The position numbers were made by a program, and so were the translations under genes. A stretch of 64,000 nucleotides of DNA from NCBI RefSeq assembly GCF_021395205.1, contig NZ_JAJVCS010000003.1, positions 62,001 through 126,000 on the forward strand, read 5' to 3'. The notes under the pieces are model-generated. The model made no database searches and was not told the DNA's origin. It saw nothing but the letters and a program-made list of their open reading frames with translations. Origin of the DNA: Polynucleobacter sp. IMCC 30228. Its GTDB lineage: Bacteria > Pseudomonadota > Gammaproteobacteria > Burkholderiales > Burkholderiaceae. Below, in pieces: positions 21,046 through 30,098 of this stretch; position 1 is the stretch's first letter; the number at the start of each line of letters is the position of its first letter.

Positions 21046-21945
21046 ATGTCTTCAATTAACCCAAGGCGTTCTGCGCAGAATAAGAGCCCAGAGCAGCAGA
21101 TCTCCACTTCGGCCAATTCGCCGGCTACAAGACGTTTTGGTTTGCTCGTTATTGGCGATGAAATTTTGTCAGGCCGAAGAAGCGATAAACACCTTGCCAA
21201 GCTGATTGAATTACTCAACGAACGGGGCTTGAATTTATCTTGGGCGCGCTATGTGGCAGATGATCCCGCGCAAATTATTCAAACCCTACAAGATACCTTT
21301 GCCAGTGGGGATGTGGTTTTTAGCACAGGCGGTATCGGTGCCACCCCTGATGACCATACCCGTGCTTGTGCAGCTAAAGCTTTGGGGTTAAGTCTAGCCC
21401 TGCATCCTGAAGCTAAAGTATTAATTGCTGCCCGAATTCAGGCAACTGCTGAGGGCGATCCGGTGAAGGCAGATCTGCATACGCCAGAAAATCAGCATCG
21501 CTTCAAAATGGGCGAATTTCCGCTCGGTTGTGAAATTATCCCTAATCCTTATAACCAAATTCCGGGTTTTCGGCTTCAAGAGCATCATTTCTTGCCCGGG
21601 TTTCCGGTGATGGCAGCGCCGATGATGGCCTGGTGTTTGGATCAGCACTATGCGGATTTATTTCACCGTAGCGAATGGGCTGAAAAAAGTTTTATCGTCC
21701 CCAGTGGCATTGAGTCAACCCTAACGCCGCTGATGGAGCAAATTGAACGCGACTTTGCAGGCGTGAAGGTGTTTAGTTTGCCTTCGGTTGGCGACCCCTC
21801 GCGCAGCGGTATTTTTGCTAAACGCCATATTGAATTAGGCGTGAAGGGCGAGCAAAGCACCTTAGATCCAGCCTGGGAGGCTTTGCGCCAAGGCACCACA
21901 GCTTTGGGGTATGAAATTCATGATTTGCCAGCCCGCAGTACTTAA
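21046..21945 (+). CDS. CinA-N / MoCF-domain protein (molybdopterin-binding-like)
   Basis: The 299-residue protein carries one MoeA/MogA-type (MoCF) fold as found at the N-terminus of CinA: LLVIGDEILSGRRSDKHLAK, VVFSTGGIGATPDDHTRACA and GFRLQEHHFLPGFPVMAAPM. The C-terminal amidase domain of full CinA is missing. Proteins of this shape are usually annotated as competence/damage-inducible protein A or molybdopterin-binding; ADP-ribose pyrophosphatase activity is known for some CinA N-domains. The first 25 residues are Ser/Asn-rich and probably disordered. It ends about 200 bp before glnA. Confidence 0.83.
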   Translation: MSSINPRRSAQNKSPEQQISTSANSPATRRFGLLVIGDEILSGRRSDKHLAKLIELLNERGLNLSWARYVADDPAQIIQTLQDTFASGDVVFSTGGIGATPDDHTRACAAKALGLSLALHPEAKVLIAARIQATAEGDPVKADLHTPENQHRFKMGEFPLGCEIIPNPYNQIPGFRLQEHHFLPGFPVMAAPMMAWCLDQHYADLFHRSEWAEKSFIVPSGIESTLTPLMEQIERDFAGVKVFSLPSVGDPSRSGIFAKRHIELGVKGEQSTLDPAWEALRQGTTALGYEIHDLPARST

Positions 21946-21966
21946 TTCAGGCTGGAGAGTGAGGAA

Positions 21967-21995
21967 TTGACGGGTAGTTCAATTTATGCACTAAT
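21967..21995 (+). promoter_or_regulatory. Possible sigma-70-type promoter upstream of glnA
   Basis: TTGACG (21967-21972) and ACTAAT (21990-21995) are 17 bp apart; the -10 matches consensus at four of six positions. The -10 lies inside the NtrC-type palindrome, so a bound NtrC would affect it. No GG-N10-GC sigma-54 element exists between 21946 and 22142. Confidence 0.35.
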
Positions 21996-22003
21996 TTAGT
22001 GCA
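21987..22003 (+). promoter_or_regulatory. NtrC-type binding palindrome upstream of glnA
   Basis: TGCACTAATTTAGTGCA is a perfect inverted repeat of 8-bp arms around one central base. Its outer TGCAC/GTGCA bases and 17-bp length match the classical enterobacterial NtrC site (TGCAC-N7-GTGCA pattern). It sits 140 bp before the glnA ATG, and ntrC is two genes downstream. Confidence 0.75.
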
Positions 22004-22142
22004 ATAATAATGCCTTCAACACCATGGTTTCAGTAAATTAGTCTTATCGGTATTCGCTTTTGGTTTGCTGCAAACAGGAAGCGTAGTTGATTTAAAGCCT
22101 GGAGCTTGTGAGATCCAGTATTTTTTCTTAGAGGAGATTTGC

Positions 22143-23561
22143 ATGACGAAGACCGTCGCAGATGTGATGAAGTTAGTGAAAGATAAAGAGTGTACTTTTG
22201 TCGATTTTCGTTTTGTCGATACCAAAGGTAAAGAACAGCATACGACTGTACCAATTTCAGCTTTTAATGAAGATAAATTTGAGAGTGGTCATGCATTTGA
22301 CGGCTCTTCAATTGCAGGATGGAAGGGCATTGAAGCATCTGATATGTTGCTGATGCCAGATCCAACCGCTTGCTATATTGATCCCTTTTATGAAGAGTCG
22401 ACTTTAGTCATTACCTGTGATGTCATCGAGCCATCGGATGGCAAAGGATACGACCGCGATCCACGATCTATTGCGAAGCGGGCTGAAGATTATTTAAAAA
22501 GTACGGGCCTTGGCGACACCGCTTATTTTGGTCCAGAGCCTGAATTTTTTGTTTTTGATGGCATTCGCTGGGGCGCTGACATGCAGGGCTGTTTTGTCAA
22601 AATTGAATCGGAAGAGGCCCCCTGGTCTTCTGGCGCCGAGTTTGAAGGCGGAAATACAGGCCATCGTCCAGGCAAAAAAGGTGGTTACTTCCCAGTTTCG
22701 CCAGTGGATACCTTTCAAGATATGCGCTCAGAAATGTGTTTAATTTTGGAAAACTACATGGGCATTCCAGTTGAAGTGCATCACCATGAAGTTGCTGGAC
22801 AAGGTCAATGTGAATTAGGGACGAAGTTCAGCACCTTAACGCAACGTGCCGACTGGACTATTTGGCAAAAGTACGTGGTGCAAAACGTCGCCCATTCTTA
22901 TGGCAAAACGGCTACCTTTATGCCTAAGCCCGTGGTTGGTGATAACGGCTCTGGTATGCACGTGCACCAATCAGTCTGGAAAAATGGTGAAAACTTATTT
23001 GCTGGCAACGGTTATGCTGGCCTTTCTGAATTTGCTCTGTACTACATTGGCGGCATTATTAAACACGCTCGTGCGTTGAACGCAATTACCAATCCGGGGA
23101 CTAATTCCTATAAGCGTTTGGTGCCTGGTTTTGAAGCACCAGTGAAGCTGGCTTACTCGGCCCGCAATCGTTCGGCCTCGATTCGCATTCCGCATGTGGC
23201 TAATCCGAAGGGTCGACGGATTGAAACGCGTTTTCCTGATCCGCTAGCAAATCCCTACTTAGCGTTCTCTGCTTTGTTAATGGCGGGTTTAGATGGCGTG
23301 CAAAACAAAATTCACCCCGGTGAAGCGGCCGATAAGAATTTGTATGACTTGCCACCAGAAGAGGATGCCAAAATTCCAACGGTGTGCCATAGCCTCGATC
23401 AGGCCTTGGAATGCTTGGATCAGGATCGTGAATTCTTAACCCGCGGTGGGGTCTTTACGAATTCGATGCTCGATGCTTACATTAGCTTAAAGATGGAGGA
23501 GGTTACCAAGTTTAGGATGACGACCCATCCAGTCGAATTTGAAATGTATTACTCGCTGTAA
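22143..23561 (+). CDS. glnA: Glutamine synthetase type I
   Basis: GlnA makes glutamine from glutamate, ammonia and ATP as a cytosolic dodecamer. The ATG at 22143 follows AGGAG by 6 nt and gives 472 residues, close to the 469 of E. coli. Signatures include [16 protein letters not shown] (near the N-terminus), [13 protein letters not shown] [27 protein letters not shown], and [11 protein letters not shown]. The adenylylation site [10 protein letters not shown] is intact, so the enzyme is likely controlled by GlnE. An NtrC-type palindrome lies upstream, and ntrB and ntrC follow. Confidence 0.97.
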   Translation: MTKTVADVMKLVKDKECTFVDFRFVDTKGKEQHTTVPISAFNEDKFESGHAFDGSSIAGWKGIEASDMLLMPDPTACYIDPFYEESTLVITCDVIEPSDGKGYDRDPRSIAKRAEDYLKSTGLGDTAYFGPEPEFFVFDGIRWGADMQGCFVKIESEEAPWSSGAEFEGGNTGHRPGKKGGYFPVSPVDTFQDMRSEMCLILENYMGIPVEVHHHEVAGQGQCELGTKFSTLTQRADWTIWQKYVVQNVAHSYGKTATFMPKPVVGDNGSGMHVHQSVWKNGENLFAGNGYAGLSEFALYYIGGIIKHARALNAITNPGTNSYKRLVPGFEAPVKLAYSARNRSASIRIPHVANPKGRRIETRFPDPLANPYLAFSALLMAGLDGVQNKIHPGEAADKNLYDLPPEEDAKIPTVCHSLDQALECLDQDREFLTRGGVFTNSMLDAYISLKMEEVTKFRMTTHPVEFEMYYSL

Positions 23562-23596
23562 TTTGTTTTTAAGAAGGAAAGATTAAAGGAAACAGC

Positions 23597-24730
23597 TTGA
23601 GCGCAAGTATCTTGCGCAATCCTTTCAAAGGGGCAGCTGCGGCTGCCCCTTTTGTTCCGGGATTGCTCGAACATTTACCCAATGCATTGGTGGTATTTAC
23701 TATGCCAACTTTTCAGTTGATTTATGTTAATCCCGCTGCTGAAGCTGCACTCGATCTGTCACGAAAATCGTTATTAGGTTATTCCATTCTAGATTTATTT
23801 GCGCACAATGAGGCTTTACAGCACATGATTACAGAAGTTTCAGCAGGCCGTGTAGCCACCAAGCGCCAAGAGCTAGTACTAGACCCTATGCCTAGCCGCA
23901 TTCATCAAGAATCGATGCCAGCTCATGTGGTTATAGGGATGCTGGAAGAGCCTAACTTATTGATGATGGATTGGTTTCCTATCGATCAACAACTGCGTAG
24001 TGAGCGCGATGAAAGAGTGACTCAACAGGTAGAGGCCAATAAAGAACTCATGCGTAATTTAGCGCACGAAATTAAAAATCCATTGGGCGGTATTCGCGGC
24101 GCTGCACAGTTATTGGAATTTGAATTACCAGATAAAAATTTACGTGAATATACTCAGGTCATTGTTAAAGAATCCGATCGCTTACAAACCTTGGTCGATC
24201 GTTTGCTTGCGCCTCACCGTAAAGCCCATGCGATGGAAACTTTCAATGTGCATGAAGCCCTAGAGCGGGTTCGTAGCTTGGTATTGGCAGAATTTCCGCG
24301 TGGCTTAAGTATTGCGCGGAATTATGATACGAGCTTGCCTGATGTGACCGGCGATCAAGAGCAATTGATTCAGGCTGTACTCAATATTGTGCATAACGCT
24401 GCCCAAGCGTTACAAGATCAAATGAAACTCGGTACTGCCAAAATTGAATTAAAAACACGCATTGCCCGCTCGGTGACGATTGCGAAAGTGCGCTATAAGA
24501 TGGCTTTTGATCTGCACGTCATTGATAATGGTCCTGGTATACCTGATGAGATTCGCGAACGCATTTTTTTCCCTTTAGTTTCTGGTCGAGAAGGCGGAAG
24601 CGGTTTAGGGCTTACCTTGGCGCAAACCTTTGTGCAGCAACATCAAGGCTTTATTGCCTGTGAAAGTCGCCCAGGCTTAACTGATTTCCAAATTCAAATT
24701 CCCTATCGTAAACAGGAGCTAGTAGCATGA
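23597..24730 (+). CDS. glnL: Nitrogen regulation sensor kinase/phosphatase NtrB
   Basis: A soluble 377-residue histidine kinase of the NtrB family, partner of NtrC and normally governed by PII. A PAS domain (about 22-130: LLEHLPNALVVFTMPTFQLI) precedes the H box NLAHEIKNPLGGIRGAAQLL with H157, then an HATPase domain (NIVHNAAQAL, DNGPGIPDE, GGSGLGLTLAQ). The start is taken as TTG at 23597 with AAGGA upstream; a TTG at 23663 is an alternative that would leave the hairpin at 23627-23656 untranslated. Its end overlaps ntrC by ATGA. Confidence 0.9.
   Translation: MSASILRNPFKGAAAAAPFVPGLLEHLPNALVVFTMPTFQLIYVNPAAEAALDLSRKSLLGYSILDLFAHNEALQHMITEVSAGRVATKRQELVLDPMPSRIHQESMPAHVVIGMLEEPNLLMMDWFPIDQQLRSERDERVTQQVEANKELMRNLAHEIKNPLGGIRGAAQLLEFELPDKNLREYTQVIVKESDRLQTLVDRLLAPHRKAHAMETFNVHEALERVRSLVLAEFPRGLSIARNYDTSLPDVTGDQEQLIQAVLNIVHNAAQALQDQMKLGTAKIELKTRIARSVTIAKVRYKMAFDLHVIDNGPGIPDEIRERIFFPLVSGREGGSGLGLTLAQTFVQQHQGFIACESRPGLTDFQIQIPYRKQELVA
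23627..23656 (+). terminator. Intrinsic-terminator hairpin inside the 5' end of ntrB
   Basis: AAAGGGGCAGC (23627-23637) and GCTGCCCCTTT (23642-23652) form a perfect 11-bp stem with the 4-base loop TGCG, followed by T-rich TGTT. It lies 65 bp after the glnA stop and covers ntrB codons 11-20 if the TTG at 23597 is used. It should stop much of the glnA transcription before ntrBC. Confidence 0.7.
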
Positions 24731-26181
24731 TAAAACCCGTTTGGATCGTGGATGATGACCAATCTATTCGTTGGGTCTTAGAAAAAGCGCTGACCCGAGA
24801 AAATATTCCCCATCGTAGCTTTACTAATCCAAATGATGTTTTAGACGCCTTAGAAAAAGAAACGCCTGAGGTATTAATTTCTGATATTCGGATGCCGCGA
24901 GGTAACGGCTTAGATTTATTGCAACAAGTAAAAATCAGTAATCCCAATTTGCCGGTGATTATTATGACAGCATATTCTGACTTAGATTCAGCGGTATCTT
25001 CATTTCAAGGGGGTGCATTTGAATATCTAACCAAACCTTTTGACATTCAAAAGGCAGTGGAATTAATTCAGCGGGCAGTCAGTGAGGGCTTGCGGAATAA
25101 GACGGGCTCTAAAGATCATGCTAGTTGGCGCAAAGATGTGCCAGAGATAATCGGTCAGGCACCAGCCATGCAAGAAATTTTTCGGGCGATTGGACGCTTA
25201 GCCCAATCCAATGCCACGGTTTTAATTAGAGGTGAGTCGGGTACGGGTAAAGAATTAATTGCACATGCACTTTATAAGCATAGTGCGCGCTCAAAAGGGC
25301 CATTTGTAACCTTAAACACAACGGCAATTCCACAAGATTTATTAGAGGCTGAACTATTTGGCAATGAGCGAGCACAGTTTGGCAATACCAAGGGCCTAAA
25401 ACGGGGCGCTTTAGATCAGGCTGAAGGGGGCACCTTATTCCTGGATGAAATTGGTGAACTGCCGTTTGAATTGCAAACCCGTTTATTACGCGTGCTGACC
25501 GATGGGCATTTCTATCGCGCCGAAGGTACAGAGTCGATTCGTGCAAACGTGCGGGTGATTGCCGCGACCCATCATCAGTTAGAGGCGCGTGTGGCAGCCG
25601 GTTTATTCCGCGAGGATTTATTGCATCGCTTAAATGTGATTCAACTGCGTTTACCAGCATTACGTGAGCGGGCTGAAGATATTCCCGCCTTAGCCCGTCA
25701 CTTTATGTTGGCTTGCGCTAATGGCTTAAATATAGAACCTAAGCGGCTCGCAGATGAAGTGTTAAAAGAGATGAGTTTAATGTCGTTTCCTGGCAATGTT
25801 AGGCAATTAGAAAATTTGTGTCATTGGCTAACGGTCATGTCGCCTGCCAATATTATTGGCCTCAGTGATTTGCCAGCCGAGACCTTGGCCGATGCTGCGG
25901 CGCTTTCTGCGGTGACCGATATTGAGGCACCCTCGTCGGTGGGTCATGGTCAGCGCGCTAATCGGGACGAGTGGGATATTGCCTTGGGACGCTTAGCGAT
26001 GAAAATGTTACAAGATGGTGATAAGAGTGTATTTGATACCTTAACACTACGCTTTGAGAAAGCGGTTCTGAAAGCCGCTTTAGAAGTCACTCGGGGCCGG
26101 CGCGTGGAGGCTGCTCAACGACTGGGAATTGGACGTAATACGATTACCCGTAAGCTCCAAGAATTGGATTTGAATGATTAG
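24727..26181 (+). CDS. glnG: NtrC-family response regulator with degenerate GAFTGA loop
   Basis: A 484-residue regulator with receiver (D9-D11 acidic pocket, phosphorylation site D53 in LISDIRMP, K103), AAA+ domain (Walker A GESGTGKE, Walker B GGTLFLDEIGELP, arginine region FREDLLHRLNV) and a C-terminal Fis-type helix-turn-helix (AAQRLGIGRNTITRKLQEL). Length and identity fit NtrC. The sigma-54 contact loop GAFTGA is replaced by A-Q-F-G-N-T at residues 216-221 (bases 25372-25389), while the ATPase motifs look intact. That argues against sigma-54 activation; a sigma-70-dependent or purely DNA-binding role is more likely. It overlaps ntrB by 4 bp and xth by 8 bp. Confidence 0.92.
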   Translation: MIKPVWIVDDDQSIRWVLEKALTRENIPHRSFTNPNDVLDALEKETPEVLISDIRMPRGNGLDLLQQVKISNPNLPVIIMTAYSDLDSAVSSFQGGAFEYLTKPFDIQKAVELIQRAVSEGLRNKTGSKDHASWRKDVPEIIGQAPAMQEIFRAIGRLAQSNATVLIRGESGTGKELIAHALYKHSARSKGPFVTLNTTAIPQDLLEAELFGNERAQFGNTKGLKRGALDQAEGGTLFLDEIGELPFELQTRLLRVLTDGHFYRAEGTESIRANVRVIAATHHQLEARVAAGLFREDLLHRLNVIQLRLPALRERAEDIPALARHFMLACANGLNIEPKRLADEVLKEMSLMSFPGNVRQLENLCHWLTVMSPANIIGLSDLPAETLADAAALSAVTDIEAPSSVGHGQRANRDEWDIALGRLAMKMLQDGDKSVFDTLTLRFEKAVLKAALEVTRGRRVEAAQRLGIGRNTITRKLQELDLND

Positions 26182-27013
26182 AATTGCGGCTTGGAATGTC
26201 AATTCCTTAAAGGTGCGCTTGCCACAGGTTATCCGCTGGTTACAAGAGCAGAATCAAGCCAAGACACCGATCGATGCATTATGTTTGCAAGAATTAAAAC
26301 TCACTGATGATAAATATCCGCATGCTGAACTTGAAGCAGCTGGATATTTAAGTTTAGTAGCAGGTCAAAAAACGTATAACGGAGTTGCAATCTTAGTACG
26401 TCGAGGTGCATTAGCAGCGATTTCTAGCAATGTTGAAACCACTTTTTTAAAGCCGACCCGCAATATTCCAGGCAGTACCGATGAACAACAGCGCATTCTA
26501 GCTGCAACCGTTTGTTTTAAGGGAGTTGCACCGCTACGCTTAATTTCAGCCTACTTTCCTAATGGACAGGCTCCTGGCAGTGATAAATTTTCTTATAAAT
26601 TAGCTTGGCTTCGTGCCTTAGAGGGTTGGTTAAGCGATGAATTGCAACAGTTTGAGCGCTTAGCCTTATTGGGTGACTTTAATATTGCTCCTGGCGATAT
26701 TGATGTGCATGATCCGCAAGCTTGGATTGGTCAAAATTTAGTTTCTGTAGAAGAGCGGGCTGCCTTTCAAGGGTTAATTCAATTGGGATTAGTCGATTCA
26801 TTTCGTTTATTTGAGCAGCCCCCCAAAGTATTTAGCTGGTGGGATTACCGCATGATGGGTTTTCGGCGTAATGCTGGCATGCGCATAGACCATATTTTAT
26901 TAAGCCAGCAATTAAAGGGTTTGTGTCGGGCGAGTTGGATCGATAAAATTCCCCGAACCTGGGAGCAACCATCCGACCATGCTCCGGTGGTGGCAGAAAT
27001 TGCTGGCATTTAA
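26174..27013 (+). CDS. xth: Exodeoxyribonuclease III-type AP endonuclease
   Basis: A 279-residue EEP-superfamily enzyme of base excision repair that cuts at abasic sites and has 3' exonuclease activity. It begins IRIAAWNVNSLKVRLPQV (catalytic Asn), with LCLQELKLTD (metal-binding Glu), LLGDFNIAPGDIDVHD (Asp and Asn), WWDYR and a final SDHAPVVAEI (catalytic Asp-His). The ATG lies within the last codons of ntrC (8-bp overlap), so it is expressed at least partly with that gene. Its stop overlaps convergent prlC by 4 bp. Confidence 0.94.
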   Translation: MIRIAAWNVNSLKVRLPQVIRWLQEQNQAKTPIDALCLQELKLTDDKYPHAELEAAGYLSLVAGQKTYNGVAILVRRGALAAISSNVETTFLKPTRNIPGSTDEQQRILAATVCFKGVAPLRLISAYFPNGQAPGSDKFSYKLAWLRALEGWLSDELQQFERLALLGDFNIAPGDIDVHDPQAWIGQNLVSVEERAAFQGLIQLGLVDSFRLFEQPPKVFSWWDYRMMGFRRNAGMRIDHILLSQQLKGLCRASWIDKIPRTWEQPSDHAPVVAEIAGI

Positions 27014-29166
27014 GCCGCTGTCGTTAAGCCGCCATGTCGAAGTAAAGCATCGATACTCGGTTCACGACCACGAAAAGCTTTAAATGATTCAGCCGCAGGA
27101 CGACTACCACCAACGGCTAAAATTTCTTGTCGATAACGTGCGCCAATTTTAGTATCGAGCACACTACCACTCACCTTGGCGGCATCTTCAAAGGCGGAAT
27201 AGACATCGGCAGACAAGACTTCTGCCCACTTATAACTGTAGTAGCCTGCCGCATAGCCACCAGCAAATATATGACTAAAACTATTAGGCCAGCGCGAGAT
27301 TGGCGCTTGGGGGAGGACATTTAAACGCTCATTTATTGCTGCAGCAAGATGAATGATTGCAGAATGATTGGCTTCTTTGGCGTCAAAATTAGCGTGTAAG
27401 TACCAATCGGTGAGCGAAAGAACAATTTGGCGCAAGGTGCTTAAACCATTGTGGTAATTCTTAGCCGCTAACATTTTGTCAAATAATGGCTTGGGTAAGG
27501 GTGCCTTAGTATCAATATGGGCCGTCATATTTTTGACGACGTCCCATTCCCAACAAAAGTTTTCCATAAATTGGCTAGGCAACTCTACGGCATCCCACTC
27601 CACACCATTAATGCCAGATACCCCTAGCGCTCCCACCTGAGTGAGCAGGTGGTGCATGCCATGACCACTTTCATGAAACAAAGTGATGACATCATCATGT
27701 GTAATAGTGGGTTCACGCTTAACGCCATTAATCTCGAGAGGCGGAGGAAAGTTACAGACTAAGTAGGCTATCGGAATTTGAATGGTGCCATCAGGTAATT
27801 CACGGCGTCCCCGTGCATCATCCATCCACGCACCACCCCGTTTTCCCGAGCGGGAATAGGGATCCAGATAAAAATAAGCGATGGTTTTGCCATCTTTCTG
27901 ATTGACGGCAAAGGATTGCACGTCGGCATGCCAAGTAGGTAAATTCGCAGGCAGTATTTTTACGGTAAATAAGGTTTCGATCAAGCCAAATAAGCCATCT
28001 AAAACCTTAGGCAAAGGAAAATATTGCTTTACTTCATTTTCGGAAAAAGCATAGCGGGCTTGTTTCAGCTTTTCTGAAGCAAAGGTAATATCCCAAGGTT
28101 GTAAGCCTTCCTGACTATCGTTACCAAGATTTAATTCGCGTTTAGCAAAATCTTGCAACTCATCCCAATCGGTTTGGGCAAATGGTTTAGCGCGGCTTGC
28201 AATATCCTTTAAAAAATTTTCAACTTCACTAACACTACCTGCCATTTTGGCAGCTAAGCTCAGAGCTGCATAATTTTCATAACCCAAGAGCTGTGCTTCT
28301 TCATGGCGTAAGCGCAGTTGCTGCAGCATATTTTCGGTGTTATCCCAAGCTAGTTGCCCATGACCATATTGCGGACCTAGTTCTGAAGCTCGAGTTAAAT
28401 AAGCCTCACAGAGCAGACGCCGTAGCGCTCGATTTTCGGCATATTGTTGTACGGGGTAATAGGCAGGAAAGTGCAAGGTAAAGACCCAACCTGTTAGCCC
28501 TCTTTGTTTTGCTTGATCGGCAGCAGCAGCTAAGGCATCGGCGGGCAGACCCTGTAATTCCTGTAGATCGACGACGTGATGAAAAAAGCCATCGGTTGCA
28601 TCGAGCACATGATCAGAAAATGCTTTGCCTAATTGCGCCTGCTCATCTTGAATAGCTGCAAAGCGTGGTTTTATTGCAGCCGGAAGCTCTGCGCCTCCTA
28701 AACGAAAATCACGAATAGAATTTTCTAAGACTTTTTGTTGTGCCGGCTGAAGTTGTTTGAAAGCAGGGCTTTGTTGCAGCAATTTAAAACGTTCATAAAG
28801 AGCAAGATTTTGGCCGAGGTCGCTAAAAAACGCGGTAACTTGGGGCAGCATTGCGCCATAAGCTGCACGCAATTCAGGGGTATCGGCCACGCTATTCAGA
28901 TGGCTAACCACCCCCCATGAGCGACTTAAGGCCTCTGTAGCATCTTCAAGTGGTTCAATTAAAGTATTCCAACTGAGTTGCGCATTGGGGATAGAGTTGT
29001 AATCTAGCGCGCGCTGCACGGCTGCTTCGGCCTGTTGCAATAGCCAGGTGATTGCAGGATCGATATCGGCCGGCTGAATCGCCGGATAATTTGGAATGCC
29101 GCGGCCAAAGTTCAGTAAGGGATTGCCGCTGGAGGCAGGACTGCTTAAATCGCGCACGACTTCCAA
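27010..29166 (-). CDS. prlC: Oligopeptidase A (M3 metallopeptidase)
   Basis: Cytosolic zinc oligopeptidase that clears short peptides, including signal-peptide fragments. The M3 zinc site HEXXH is seen in LFHESGHGMHHLL near residue 495, with the third ligand region NGVEWDAVELPSQFMENFCWE downstream; KLKQARYAFSENEVKQYFP and the GGYAAGYYSYKWAEVLSAD end block are family hallmarks. Length 718, a little longer than E. coli PrlC (680). The start is not ATG: TTG at 29166 or a GTG three codons in, both 15-24 bp after the folD stop. Confidence 0.94.
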   Translation of the reverse strand: MEVVRDLSSPASSGNPLLNFGRGIPNYPAIQPADIDPAITWLLQQAEAAVQRALDYNSIPNAQLSWNTLIEPLEDATEALSRSWGVVSHLNSVADTPELRAAYGAMLPQVTAFFSDLGQNLALYERFKLLQQSPAFKQLQPAQQKVLENSIRDFRLGGAELPAAIKPRFAAIQDEQAQLGKAFSDHVLDATDGFFHHVVDLQELQGLPADALAAAADQAKQRGLTGWVFTLHFPAYYPVQQYAENRALRRLLCEAYLTRASELGPQYGHGQLAWDNTENMLQQLRLRHEEAQLLGYENYAALSLAAKMAGSVSEVENFLKDIASRAKPFAQTDWDELQDFAKRELNLGNDSQEGLQPWDITFASEKLKQARYAFSENEVKQYFPLPKVLDGLFGLIETLFTVKILPANLPTWHADVQSFAVNQKDGKTIAYFYLDPYSRSGKRGGAWMDDARGRRELPDGTIQIPIAYLVCNFPPPLEINGVKREPTITHDDVITLFHESGHGMHHLLTQVGALGVSGINGVEWDAVELPSQFMENFCWEWDVVKNMTAHIDTKAPLPKPLFDKMLAAKNYHNGLSTLRQIVLSLTDWYLHANFDAKEANHSAIIHLAAAINERLNVLPQAPISRWPNSFSHIFAGGYAAGYYSYKWAEVLSADVYSAFEDAAKVSGSVLDTKIGARYRQEILAVGGSRPAAESFKAFRGREPSIDALLRHGGLTTAA

Positions 29167-29180
29167 AACTCCAATTCCAG

Positions 29181-30038
29181 TTAAGACAATTTGACCGCTT
29201 TTTCGGCTGCTTCAATGGTATTCATTAAGAGCATTGTAATGGTCATTGGCCCTACGCCTCCAGGTACAGGGGTAATCCAGCCAGCGACATATTTAGCTGA
29301 ATCGAAGTCGACATCACCACATAATTTACCGTCAGGCAAGCGATTGATACCAACATCGATGACTACCGCACCCGGTTTAATCATGGCTCCAGTAATCATT
29401 TTAGGTTTGCCAGTGGCTACCACAAGCACATCGGCATCTTTAGTATGGTGGGCTAAGTCACGGGTTTTACTATTGCAAATTGTGACGGTCGCACCCGCTT
29501 GGAGTAATAACATCGCCATGGGTTTGCCCACAATATTCGATGCACCAACCACGACGGCTTTTGCGCCACGTAGCGGGTATTCAATGCTTTCTAACATTTT
29601 CATACAACCATAAGGAGTGCAGGGAATGAATTCAGGTGCACCCACCATTAAGGCACCAGCATTGGCGATATGGAAGCCATCCACGTCTTTTGGTGGGGTA
29701 ATTGCTTCGAGGACCCGTTTTGAATCAATATGTTCAGGCAAAGGTAATTGCACCAAAATTCCTTGAATGGAGGGATCAGCATTTAAAGTGGCGATACGTG
29801 CTAGTAGCTCTTCTTCGGATAATTCGCTTGCGTAGCGCTCTAGAACAGAATGAAAACCAGCTTCCTCGCAAGCCTTAACTTTATTTCTGACGTAGACTTG
29901 GCTGGCGGCATTTTCGCCTACCAAAATAACTGCTAAGCCAGGGCGTAAGCCTTTAGCTGTAACAATGGCCGCACGGGCCGTAATTTCGGTACGCAGCTTT
30001 TTTGATAAAACATTTCCATCGATTAACTGGGCTGGCAT
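29181..30038 (-). CDS. folD: Methylenetetrahydrofolate dehydrogenase / cyclohydrolase
   Basis: Bifunctional FolD converts 5,10-methylene-THF to 10-formyl-THF with NADP. At 285 residues it is of standard length. Visible are the catalytic [13 protein letters not shown] (Tyr and Lys), [19 protein letters not shown], the NADP-binding [18 protein letters not shown] and the ending [15 protein letters not shown]. prlC follows after a short gap and is probably cotranscribed. Confidence 0.97.
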   Translation of the reverse strand: MPAQLIDGNVLSKKLRTEITARAAIVTAKGLRPGLAVILVGENAASQVYVRNKVKACEEAGFHSVLERYASELSEEELLARIATLNADPSIQGILVQLPLPEHIDSKRVLEAITPPKDVDGFHIANAGALMVGAPEFIPCTPYGCMKMLESIEYPLRGAKAVVVGASNIVGKPMAMLLLQAGATVTICNSKTRDLAHHTKDADVLVVATGKPKMITGAMIKPGAVVIDVGINRLPDGKLCGDVDFDSAKYVAGWITPVPGGVGPMTITMLLMNTIEAAEKAVKLS

Positions 30039-30098
30039 AGTGAACTCATTGGTTTAGGTGGAAATAAAAAACCAGTTTACCAGTTATTTATCGGTTGA

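Noticed and set aside
22049..22062. Possible sigma-54 promoter before glnA (GG followed by TG after 10 bp)
   Set aside because: The invariant GC of the -12 element is TG, and the surrounding bases match neither TGGCAC nor TTGCA well.
25226..25660. 144-codon open frame antisense to ntrC
   Set aside because: The ntrC frame has all family motifs here; the opposite frame has none.
29191..29613. 140-codon open frame antisense to folD
   Set aside because: Shadow of folD: Thr/Ser/Pro-rich translation without a domain.
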